From: Thermoproteota archaeon
Lineage (GTDB): Archaea; Korarchaeota; JAOZGF01
Direction of reading: 5' to 3'
Assembly (NCBI GenBank): GCA_027491845.1
Contig: JAOZGF010000109.1
Span: 1-6,038, forward strand
DNA length: 6,038 nucleotides
Part shown: piece by piece, positions 1 to 6,038 of the stretch
Position numbering within the stretch: the first letter of the stretch is position 1
Layout: each line of letters starts with the position of its first letter
Position numbers and translations under genes: made by a program
Notes under the pieces: model-generated
The model's database searches: none
What the model was told of the DNA's origin: nothing
Seen by the model: only the letters and a program-made list of their open reading frames with translations

Positions 1-87
1 CTAAAAAGATTGTAAGCCCATCAAGAGGGGGTGAGGCGATGGAGGGTGAAGAAATCGCTTGAAAAATTCTTAAATCAAGGAACGTAT

Positions 88-119
88 GGGTGATGCAAGA
101 TGAGGGTGATGCAAGATGA
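88..119. repeat. Perfect 16-bp tandem duplication
   Basis: The unit GGGTGATGCAAGATGA occurs at 88-103 and again directly at 104-119 with no mismatch and no spacer. It does not keep any reading frame of a recognised gene. Two copies of a non-multiple-of-three unit suggest recent replication slippage in non-coding DNA. A role as a paired operator is possible, but nothing in the sequence supports it. Confidence 0.9.
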
Positions 120-158
120 GAGTGTTCAGGGTTCTAGAGCCAAGGTCTAGGAACGCTC
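119..158. other. Stem-loop with two alternative pairings
   Basis: GTTCTAGA (131-138) pairs with TCTAGGAAC (146-154), giving eight base pairs with one bulged base and a 7-base loop. Alternatively GAGTGTTC (119-126) pairs with GAACGCTC (151-158), eight pairs with one G-U, stacked outside an inner CTAGA/TCTAG stem. The T7 run at 187-193 lies about 30 bases downstream on the + strand. The hairpin could belong to a transcript end, a small structured RNA or a regulatory leader; no known RNA family is recognised. Pairing was done by eye without an energy calculation. Confidence 0.5.
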
Positions 159-324
159 CAATAAACCTCCACATGTTCTGCGAAAATTTTTTTGTTAATT
201 TCCATTATTTCCTTAAGTTACTTGACGTTACTTATTTTTAGTCTGGCGTTTAATGTGCTCCTAAGTCGTCTAGTAGGCGTTCATCGTTGGGAGAGTCTGT
301 TATAAGCCAAGAAAAAGCGAAACA

Positions 325-975
325 GTGATTTTAGGTTTAATTTTGGCCTCTTTCCTGCCCACCATCTATTTTTATCAGCGAATGCCTGAGCCCGCGGCTT
401 CACGTTGGAATGGGAAGGGGAAAATCGCTGGTTACATGCCGAGATTTTTCGGGCGCATTTCTCATGCCCCTCATCCTGCTTGGACCCACCGCGCTTTCCC
501 TCGTTATTCCTAAGATAGACCCCCTTAAATAAAAACAAATATTGAAAGGTTCAGGAAGCATTATGGTGGATTCATCATTTTACTTTTAATCTTCGCGCTC
601 TTAACCCAGCTACAATTAATTTTGTGGAACATCTGGGTAAAAGTGAAGCCTAACGTCACTCTTCCCATCTGGTGTGGGTTTTTGTTTTTCCATGTAGGCG
701 TCCTTTGCGAAAAATCAAAGAGAAACTGGTTTGTAGGGATTAGGACGGCTTGGACGCTTAGTAATGAATACGTGTGGAATAGAACCAACCGAATAGGTGG
801 AAAACTATTTAAGATAGCTGGGTTAATTTCAGTTACAGGGACGTTCTTCCAAGAACCCGCAATCTTCTTTATCATGATCCCAGTGATTTCGGTCACCATC
901 TACACCGTTGTTTACTCTTATTTTGAAATATCGGAGAGAAACGAAATAGCGGTTGTCCAGAAACAGTTACTTTAA
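325..975 (+). pseudogene. SdpI/DUF1648-family membrane protein, twice frameshifted
   Basis: The predicted product is an integral membrane protein of the SdpI family, named after the Bacillus SDP-toxin immunity protein; archaeal members have no settled function. With both frame changes corrected it would be about 216 residues, close to the roughly 200 usual for the family. The order is typical: first membrane segment (VILGLILASFLPTIYFY), the DUF1648 motif MPEPAASRWNGKGKIAGYMP, further membrane segments, then the SdpI signature NWFVGIRTAWTLSNEYVWN near residues 131-149 and two last hydrophobic segments. The frame moves by one near 451-456 (FFG then AFLMPLILLG), hits a stop at 530, and moves back near 527-541 (IERFRKHYGG); the second change restores the original frame. 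The GTG at 325 is the first start codon after an in-frame stop at 274, but no Shine-Dalgarno precedes it and the first charged residues may be missing. Family assignment is firm; whether the gene is dead or mis-sequenced is open. Confidence 0.8.
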
Positions 976-1034
976 CCACTGTATTGTGCGGCTGGAAACT
1001 GTAGCCCTATTTCCACTTACCACTTTCGTCGCCC

Positions 1035-1080
1035 CTTTTATTTAAACTTTGAGTGATTCTTAAAAGCAAAATTATTTAAG
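1035..1080 (+). promoter_or_regulatory. Archaeal TATA-like boxes upstream of the glycosidase
   Basis: Two AT-rich words resemble archaeal BRE/TATA elements: CTTTTATTTAAACT (1035-1048) and CAAAATTATTTAAG (1067-1080). The second lies about 53 bases ahead of the TTG start at 1128. With the usual 25-base distance from TATA box to transcription start, that gives a leader of about 28 bases. The rest of the 976-1127 spacer shows no gene. Confidence 0.45.
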
Positions 1081-1127
1081 GCACCGGTTCATTGCCTAGT
1101 GAAGAAGCCTGCAGGGGACCGTGATAC

Positions 1128-2457
1128 TTGAAGGCAAGGACTCCTTATCTTTATGCAGAAACATGTTCGATACTCATCCTAACTTCCTTAACCAACATCT
1201 TCCTTTTCATGTTTCCTTCATCAACGGGCGACAAGTCCAAGGAAAGGGATGAATTCTTCGGCATTTCAGGGATAGTGAAAAACAAGGAATACTTTAAGGA
1301 CTTAGGGGTTGGGACTTATAGGCACGGATTCCCGATGGGAATTTCAGAGGACGTTGCTGTCCATGGCAAGAGAATTCATGATGTTTCACTTGAACAAACC
1401 ATAAGGAACGGTGCAACTCCAGTTGTAGTTATTCATGCTGTGAAAGTGAAAGACGAGGAACATGTCAGGGAATTAACCGAGAAAGTTGTTAAGTACTACA
1501 CGACCGGTGAGGGGGCAAGGAAGATTGGCGGAAAAATCAAGTATTGGCAAATTGGGAACGAGGAAAACGGTGGATGGTTTACTTCCTGTAGCCCTGAAGA
1601 GTATTTCCATAGATTAAGGGTCTACGCTTCAGGAATAAAAAAAGCTTGCCCAGACTGTGTTGTAATCATGGGAGGCCTGCTTGACGGCGTTCCTGGCGAG
1701 AGAAGCCTTGAATCTTATCTTAAAAGGTTCCTTGAGCTAGGCGGGGGTGAATACGTGGACTCCTTTGACTTTCATTTTTACGGCACAGTCAAACCCGTTG
1801 GGGGAGGGCAACACTACCTTTCGGGACTAAGTATTTTACCGTAAAATGAAGAAAATCCCCAATCAGTATGGTTATCAAGACAAACCCATTTGGGTCACGG
1901 AAACATCCACTTTCTCGGGCAGGATGGGTGGGCTATTTCAAAGTGAAGAGGAGCAAGCGGCAGACTTAGTGAAGAGATTCGCAATTCTCAAGGCGGCAGG
2001 CGTAAAGAGAGTGTTTTGGTGTGGCATTGAGGAAATCGACTATGAAGGCGGGACGGATGAAGGATTCTTCGACCAGTCTGGGCTTGTGTATGACGGCAGA
2101 GGGGTCTTGGATAGGGGTAAGGGAGTAAAGAAGAAGTCTTATTTCGCATATAAAGAAATTGTTAAACGCTTAAGTCATTCGTCCTTTATCCGTATGCAGA
2201 ACGACAGTTTAACCTACCTCCTCATGTTTTCAACGCCTTCAGGGAAAGTTTCAGTGATTTGGCAGGACAAGTGGAATGGAAATAAAAAAATTCGGGTCAT
2301 AGGGAAAGGAAAGGTTGAGGTTTACTCTATCTACGGCGAAAAACTTTCTTCATTTCTTGACGCCATGGATCTTCAGCTTGGAATAGAGCCTGTTTACCTT
2401 GTTGGGGATGTTGAAAAGTTTGAATATGAGCCTGGCGTATTGTTTCCTCCCACCTAA
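1128..2457 (+). pseudogene. Secreted clan GH-A glycoside hydrolase, frameshifted
   Basis: This looks like a retaining glycosidase with a (beta/alpha)8 barrel, acting on an unknown glycan outside the cell. Corrected length is about 442 residues. Residues 13-31 form a hydrophobic signal or anchor segment, followed by a polar linker. The barrel begins near DEFFGISG and contains YWQIGNEENGG, where E145 is the expected acid/base, then FDFHFYG. After the frame break comes PIWVTETST, whose Glu (codon 1900-1902, corrected residue about 258) is the expected nucleophile. A C-terminal segment of about 90 residues, probably a beta domain, ends in tandem TAA stops. The first part stops at 1842-1844; the second continues one frame over from about 1831, so neither part alone holds both catalytic residues. 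Dropping one T from TTTT (1834-1837) gives a smooth join, LSIYRKMKK. The TTG at 1128 is the first usable start after a stop at 1122, with AGGGGA 11 bases upstream as a weak ribosome site. I cannot assign the GH family number. It could be a decaying gene or an assembly error. Confidence 0.75.
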
Positions 2458-2584
2458 TAAATTGACCTTCTTAGCGACAGTCAGGGTTGAAGGGATTGAG
2501 GGCAAGGACTATGGGCTGTAATCTTCTGTTCGTATTTTTCAGGGTAACCCGAAACCTTGAAAGTTATGGAGATTATAGGTTGCT
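2458..2584. other. Spacer between convergent genes
   Basis: The hydrolase gene (+) and leuB (-) end facing each other across this spacer. It starts with a second TAA right after the hydrolase stop. A T5 run at 2535-2539 could end + strand transcription, and CAGGGT (2540-2545) can pair with ACCTTG (2554-2559) over an 8-base loop with one G-U. For leuB reading leftward I see no clear oligo-T tract here. No gene is visible. Confidence 0.4.
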
Positions 2585-3604
2585 TCAGACATACAGGCTT
2601 ATTTTCCCCATCACCTCGCTTGCAAACTCTTCGGTTCTGGAGTTTCCACCTATGTCCGGCGTTCTAACCTTTTTTTCCCTTAAAACATCACAAATAGACT
2701 TCCAGATTATTTGGGCTGCTTTGAAAAGCTTTTTTTCACCGTGTTTCTCTCCAAGCCATTCCAGCATCATTTTAGCCGCAAGCATCATTGCGGTGGGGTT
2801 ACCGTACTCCTTAGGTATGTCAGGGGCTGAGCCGTGAACGGGCTCGAATATTGCAAACCTCTCACCTATGTTTGCGGCTGGACACAGTCCAAGGCTTCCC
2901 ACGACGGCTGCGGCTTCATCGCTCAATATGTCTCCAAACATGTTTGAAACAAGTATCACGTCAAACTGTAACGGGTTCTTTATAAGTTGGTATGCTGCGT
3001 TGTCCACGTACAGTTCGTTTGTTTGGATTTCAGGGTGTCTCCTCGAAACCTCCAGGCATACTTCCCTAAACAGCCTGCAAGAGGCTAGAACGTTTGCCTT
3101 GTGCACTACAGTCACTTTCCTTTTCCTTTTGGCGGCCCTCCAATATGCTTCCTCAGCAATCCTTTCCGTCTTTTTCCTCGTTATAACCCTGACGGAGAAC
3201 GCGTATTCATCTGTTTTGTCCTCTATCCCCTTGTAGAGTCCCTCAGTGTTTTCCCTGACGATAAGGATGTCCACGTCTTTGAAAAGGGAGGCAATGGATG
3301 GAAGAGTTACGGCAGGCCTTATGTTTGCGTATAAGTCAAGTTTCATCCTTAATGGAACAATGACGCTTCCAGCCGTCTCACCTATCGGGCCCTTCAAGCA
3401 ACAGTGGGAGTTCCTGATAACTTCAAAACTCGTGTTTGGAAGGGGTTCACCGTATTTTTCCTTTGCCTTGTCCCCTGCATCCACATGTTTAAATTCTAGG
3501 CCTAATCCTTGTTTTTCATTCAGGAGTTCCAGTACCTTGATTGTTGCCTTCATTATTTCTGGGCCTATGCCGTCCCCCTCAATGACGCTTATCTTAAAGC
3601 CCAT
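2585..3604 (-). CDS. leuB: 3-Isopropylmalate dehydrogenase
   Basis: It oxidises and decarboxylates (2R,3S)-3-isopropylmalate to 2-oxoisocaproate with NAD+, the third enzymatic stage of leucine synthesis, in the cytoplasm. The 339-residue product has the normal length of the archaeal isocitrate/isopropylmalate dehydrogenase family. Visible hallmarks are the N-terminal EGDGIGPE (9-16), the substrate-binding arginines in LRMKLDLYANIRP (R86, R96) and in RENTEGLY (R117, with Y124), the catalytic Lys in VHKAN (K169), and the metal-binding aspartates D201 and, in MFGDILSDE, D225 and D229. EPVHGSAPDI (254-263) carries an Asp (D262) typical of NAD rather than NADP use. The sequence resembles Sulfolobus LeuB. 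ATG 3604 is preceded by GTGATG, a short-spaced partial Shine-Dalgarno. It lies 51 bp behind leuA, so the two probably form one operon. Homoisocitrate dehydrogenase (AksF) is the nearest alternative, but the leuA partner argues for LeuB. Confidence 0.88.
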   Translation of the reverse strand: MGFKISVIEGDGIGPEIMKATIKVLELLNEKQGLGLEFKHVDAGDKAKEKYGEPLPNTSFEVIRNSHCCLKGPIGETAGSVIVPLRMKLDLYANIRPAVTLPSIASLFKDVDILIVRENTEGLYKGIEDKTDEYAFSVRVITRKKTERIAEEAYWRAAKRKRKVTVVHKANVLASCRLFREVCLEVSRRHPEIQTNELYVDNAAYQLIKNPLQFDVILVSNMFGDILSDEAAAVVGSLGLCPAANIGERFAIFEPVHGSAPDIPKEYGNPTAMMLAAKMMLEWLGEKHGEKKLFKAAQIIWKSICDVLREKKVRTPDIGGNSRTEEFASEVMGKISLYV

Positions 3605-3655
3605 CTCATCACTTGCGTTCTAAAGCTATTTGTTCCAAGGGGCCCTTAGCAACTT

Positions 3656-5203
3656 TTACTCCTTGTTTTTTGAGGCATGCCTGATGCTCAGGATCTTGTT
3701 TGCAGCGTTTATTATTGCCTCAACCCCGGCCATTACGATGTCTTCCCTCACACCTCTCCCCGATATTATCCTCCCGTTCTCATCTCTCAGCTTCACAACG
3801 ACGTTCGCCAGAGCATCTGTCCCTCCAGTTATAGCGTCAAGCTTGAAGTTAACCAGTTCAAGGTTGGCTATTTCACCCACAAGTTTTTTTACGGCTTTAA
3901 TGCTTGCATCAACGGGTCCAACCCCTATACCTGCACTTGTGTATTCGTTCCCGTTAATTTCAAGCCTAACGGTTGAAGTGGGTGTGACTTTGTTCCCTGT
4001 CACCACAAGTAACTCTTTTAATTTCACTTTCTCCTCTATTTTCCTTGGATAAAGGGCTACGGCCTCAGCTATGTCCAGTAAGTCCGTGTCAGTGACTTCC
4101 TTTCCCTTGTCACCCAAGGATTTCACCCTCTCCGTAACCTCTTTAAGTTGTTGATCCGTGAGGGATATTCCCATTTCACTAAGCATTTCCTTTATCCCGT
4201 GTCTGCCGGCGTGTTTACCAGCTACAAGCCTCCTGACCCTGCCCACAATAACTGGGCTTATTGGCTCATAGGTTTCAGGCGAGGTTACCACCCCGTGTGT
4301 ATGTATGCCTGATTCGTGTGCGAAGGCGTTTTCACCAACTATGGCCTTATTCGGCTGAACATTTATGCCTGTGAGCCTTGAAACCAGCTGCGACGTCTTG
4401 TAGATTTCCTCAAGCCTGACGTTCGTACTTATCCCGTAGAGGTACTTCAGGCTTACGACAACTTCCTCCAGGCTAGCGTTCCCGGCTCTCTCACCCAGCC
4501 CATTAATGGTTGAATGAATTTCCTCGGCACCGGCTTCAACGCCTGCAAGGCTGTTCGCAACAGCTAAACCCATGTCGTCATGACAATGGACAGCTATAGG
4601 TACGTTAACAGTTTCCTTAACCTTCCTAACCAAGTTAAACATGCCTATTGGTATGCAGACTCCCACTGTGTCAGGGATGTCTATCCTGTCTGCACCTGCA
4701 TCAACGACTTCCCTGAAAACCCTTAAAAGGAAGTTTATTTCGCTTCTAGTCGCGTCCTCCGCTGAAAACTCCACGGTCACGCCGTGATCCTTACAATACT
4801 CAACGCTCTCAACAGCCTTCCTGACAACTTCATCCCTACTTAGCCTAAGCTTCTTATCCATGTGGATCTTTGAAGTAGCTATGAACACATGTACACTGTC
4901 TACGTCGCAGTCTAATGCGTCATCCATGTCTTGTTTCTCGCACCTGGCTAAGCCGCATATCTCGGCGTTCAAGCCTTCCCTTGCAATGAGCTTGACAGCC
5001 TCCTTTTCCCCCTTGGACGTTATGGGGAAGCCTGCTTCTATGATGTCGACGCCTAGGGCGTCAAGCTGTCTAGCTATCTCAAGCTTTTCCTCAGGAGTTA
5101 GAGAAACGCCTGGAGTCTGTTCTCCATCCCTTAACGTTGTATCTAGGATCTTCACTTTCTCGGGAGGACTAAATTCCTTCCTTACAAGTTCCCTCCAAGC
5201 CAT
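3656..5203 (-). CDS. leuA: 2-Isopropylmalate synthase
   Basis: It condenses acetyl-CoA with 2-oxoisovalerate to give 2-isopropylmalate, the committed step of leucine synthesis. The 515-residue product matches the length of archaeal LeuA. The catalytic barrel starts with DTTLRDGEQTPG (21-32) and holds the second signature VHCHDDMG (205-212) and GERAGNASLEE. Expected metal ligands are D26, H206, H208 and N242. FAHESGIHTHG (294-304) belongs to the linker subdomain. Residues from about 390 onward, including GVGPVDA, form the LeuA dimer/regulatory domain, so leucine feedback control is likely. EAGFPITSKGE and HVFIATSKIHM resemble Methanocaldococcus LeuA more than citramalate synthase CimA, which has EAGSAITSKGE there. 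Homocitrate synthase AksA is less likely because of the regulatory domain. The ATG at 5203 has GAGGAT seven bases upstream. It is first in a probable leuA-leuB operon; leuC and leuD are not in view. Confidence 0.9.
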   Translation of the reverse strand: MAWRELVRKEFSPPEKVKILDTTLRDGEQTPGVSLTPEEKLEIARQLDALGVDIIEAGFPITSKGEKEAVKLIAREGLNAEICGLARCEKQDMDDALDCDVDSVHVFIATSKIHMDKKLRLSRDEVVRKAVESVEYCKDHGVTVEFSAEDATRSEINFLLRVFREVVDAGADRIDIPDTVGVCIPIGMFNLVRKVKETVNVPIAVHCHDDMGLAVANSLAGVEAGAEEIHSTINGLGERAGNASLEEVVVSLKYLYGISTNVRLEEIYKTSQLVSRLTGINVQPNKAIVGENAFAHESGIHTHGVVTSPETYEPISPVIVGRVRRLVAGKHAGRHGIKEMLSEMGISLTDQQLKEVTERVKSLGDKGKEVTDTDLLDIAEAVALYPRKIEEKVKLKELLVVTGNKVTPTSTVRLEINGNEYTSAGIGVGPVDASIKAVKKLVGEIANLELVNFKLDAITGGTDALANVVVKLRDENGRIISGRGVREDIVMAGVEAIINAANKILSIRHASKNKE

Positions 5204-5208
5204 GGCTT

Positions 5209-5214
5209 ATCCTC
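5209..5214 (-). promoter_or_regulatory. Shine-Dalgarno site of leuA
   Basis: On the minus strand GAGGAT is followed by a short spacer and the ATG at 5203. Its position supports this ATG as the leuA start, which places about 16 residues ahead of the conserved VKILDTTLRDGEQ. Confidence 0.6.
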
Positions 5215-5263
5215 GTCCTAAAGATATTAGGGAAGCAAATAATTGTAGGCAGCATAACTTAAT

Positions 5264-5295
5264 TCTTTTTTTAAGGTTTTTGTTTTAAAAAGTAG
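5264..5295 (-). promoter_or_regulatory. Probable leuA-leuB promoter region
   Basis: On the minus strand two TATA-like words stand ahead of leuA: CTTTTTAAAAC near 5292-5282, and CCTTAAAAAAAG near 5275-5264, the latter with an A-rich upstream flank like a BRE. Using the second box and a 25-base distance to the transcription start, the leader would be about 40 bases. The choice between the two is by eye only. Confidence 0.4.
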
Positions 5296-5306
5296 GTGGG
5301 CAAAAA
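5287..5306 (-). terminator. Possible oligo-T terminator of the peptidase gene
   Basis: Reading leftward from the peptidase stop, two T5 tracts occur at 5306-5302 and 5291-5287, about 35-55 bases downstream. Archaeal transcription often ends at such tracts without a strong hairpin. The second overlaps a candidate leuA TATA box, so its role is uncertain. Confidence 0.3.
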
Positions 5307-5340
5307 TACTTACTCTCCCTTCACCTCCCTTCCAAGCAGG

Positions 5341-6038
5341 TTAAACACGGTTTTGAGGGGAAGAGGTAAGTTTCTTAAACCCTTTTCTGGTAACTGAAAC
5401 AGTGTCTTCAACCCTCATGCCCCCTAGATTCCTTATGTAAACACCTGGTTCAATAGTGAAACACATCCCTTCCTTTATCTTCTCCTTACTAAAAATTGAA
5501 ATCTGAGGGGCCTCATGAACATCTAAGCCTATCCCGTGACCTAGGAAATGAACAAAGCCCTCCAAAAAACCATGTTCATCTATTTTTTTCCTGGCACTCA
5601 ACGCAACCTTTCTAATGGGTAAACCTGGCTTAACAAGGTTTAAGGCAGCCTCTTGGGCCTTAAGAACAGCTCTCAACAGCCTTCTAAACCTTTCTCCCAA
5701 CCTACCAATCCAGAAAACCCTTGTTTCATCGCAACAATAACCTGAAACACGTGCTCCAAGATCCACTAAAACGGGTTCATTCTTCACTATCCTCTTAAAC
5801 GTGGGGACATGATGTGCGTTAAAGGTGTTCCTACCTGCAGCGACAATTGTCGGGAAGGCTTCTTCGGCGCCTTTAAGCCTCATTCTATGTGAGATCTCTA
5901 TTGAAACTTCTCTTTCAGTTAATCCTTCCTTGATAAATTCCACTGACTCTATTAAAACTTCATCGGTTATTTCTGCAGATTTTTTGATCATCTTAACCTC
6001 GTTTTCTGATTTAATCATCCTGAGAGAAGTTATTTCCC
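5341..6038 (-). CDS. M24 metallopeptidase, Xaa-Pro dipeptidase type (partial)
   Basis: It probably cleaves dipeptides or N-terminal residues next to proline in the cytoplasm, using two metal ions. The visible part is the C-terminal pita-bread catalytic domain, and it keeps all five M24 ligands. Counting from the internal Met at 6018, these are D86 (VLVDLGAR), D97 (CCDETR), H161 (FLGHGIGLDVHE), E190 (FTIEPGVY) and E204 (MRVEDTV). H70 in NAHHVP fits the family's second-shell histidine. The frame stays open to the right edge and reads EITSLR before that Met, so 6018 is not the start: LRMIKSENEV is the usual junction between the N-terminal creatinase-like domain and the catalytic domain. About 120-140 residues are expected beyond the window. 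The C-terminus ends normally, shortly after the last ligand. The leucine genes follow after 137 bp on the same strand, so the peptidase may be co-oriented but separately transcribed. A PepQ-type Xaa-Pro dipeptidase is the best match; an Xaa-Pro aminopeptidase is not excluded. Confidence 0.85.
   Translation of the reverse strand, partial: EITSLRMIKSENEVKMIKKSAEITDEVLIESVEFIKEGLTEREVSIEISHRMRLKGAEEAFPTIVAAGRNTFNAHHVPTFKRIVKNEPVLVDLGARVSGYCCDETRVFWIGRLGERFRRLLRAVLKAQEAALNLVKPGLPIRKVALSARKKIDEHGFLEGFVHFLGHGIGLDVHEAPQISIFSKEKIKEGMCFTIEPGVYIRNLGGMRVEDTVSVTRKGFKKLTSSPQNRV

Larger units (their letters stand above)
1..324. other. Non-coding stretch before the SdpI-like gene
   Basis: I recognise no gene here on either strand. 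A short frame open from the left edge (3-62, +) ends at a TGA. Within it, GGGGGTGA at 27-34 stands just ahead of an ATG at 39 that is followed by only six more codons, so it is either a very short peptide or the broken start of something. The stretch also holds a 16-bp tandem repeat (88-119), a stem-loop (119-158) and an AT-rich zone with a T7 run at 187-193, an oligo-T tract of the kind that ends transcription in archaea. AT-rich words around 228-255 could hold a promoter for the gene at 325, but none is clear enough to call. Confidence 0.6.

Noticed and set aside
119..158. tRNA-like T arm in GGTTCTAGAGCC.
   Set aside because: Position 57 is not a purine, and no acceptor, D or anticodon arms can be placed around it.
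561..899. Minus-strand frame of 112 codons.
   Set aside because: It is antisense to the clearly recognisable SdpI signature region and has no motif of its own.
1822..1850. Programmed ribosomal frameshifting in the hydrolase gene.
   Set aside because: There is no slippery heptamer with a downstream structure visible, and two further one-base lesions in the neighbouring gene make indels or errors simpler.
3630..3650. GC-rich near-palindrome AAGGGGCCCTT between leuA and leuB as a terminator.
   Set aside because: The arms meet with no usable loop, and no T tract follows in the direction of transcription.
4573..4590. HCHDD in LeuA instead of the common HCHND as a possible functional change.
   Set aside because: The family signature allows Asp or Asn at this place, and the metal-binding histidines are unchanged.
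3656..5203. Citramalate or homocitrate synthase (CimA/AksA) as the identity of the synthase.
   Set aside because: Residues around EAGFPITSKGE and FIATSKIHM, the full regulatory domain and the adjacent leuB fit LeuA better.
2868..5288. Several long open frames on the + strand opposite leuA and leuB (for example 3630-4052 and 4860-5288).
   Set aside because: They lie antisense to strongly conserved enzymes, show no family motifs, and read as low-complexity Ser/Leu-rich translations, as expected for shadows.
6018..6018. Met at 6018 as the start of a short 225-residue M24 peptidase.
   Set aside because: The frame remains open upstream to the window edge (EITSLR), and the junction motif LRMIKS is internal in full-length Xaa-Pro dipeptidases.

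Overview
The window looks like a piece of an archaeal chromosome. LeuA and LeuB read like the Methanocaldococcus and Sulfolobus types, the spacers carry A/T-rich TATA-like boxes, one gene appears to use a TTG start, and AGG, AGA and ATA codons are common. GC content is moderate. The lineage cannot be fixed from this sequence; a TACK-type or other thermophile-related archaeon is a guess from family resemblance.

Left part (1-2457, + strand, accessory). Bases 1-324 hold no recognisable gene but contain a perfect 16-bp tandem duplication and a strong stem-loop. Next comes an SdpI/DUF1648-family membrane protein gene (325-975) whose frame is broken twice, by two single-base changes that cancel each other. 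After a spacer with archaeal promoter-like boxes comes a secreted or membrane-anchored clan GH-A glycoside hydrolase (1128-2457). It is broken by one frameshift lying between its two catalytic glutamates. All three lesions can be explained as one-base changes in short homopolymers (GG to GGG, AAAA to AAA, TTT to TTTT). They are therefore either sequencing/assembly errors or early gene decay.

Right part (2585-6038, - strand, housekeeping). In transcription order there are an M24 metallopeptidase (Xaa-Pro dipeptidase type, N-terminal half beyond the right edge), then leuA (2-isopropylmalate synthase with its regulatory C-terminal domain), then leuB (3-isopropylmalate dehydrogenase). leuA and leuB are 51 bp apart and probably co-transcribed from a promoter in the 137-bp spacer behind the peptidase gene. 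They give the first and the oxidative steps of leucine synthesis; the isomerase LeuCD is not in the window. These three genes are intact where visible and keep their catalytic residues. leuB and the hydrolase gene converge on a 127-bp spacer.

I found no CRISPR array, insertion sequence, tRNA, rRNA or defence system, and nothing I would call a new biological system. The most useful observations are the homopolymer frameshifts, the duplicated and hairpin-rich left segment, and an unattached perfect Shine-Dalgarno sequence between the peptidase gene and leuA.
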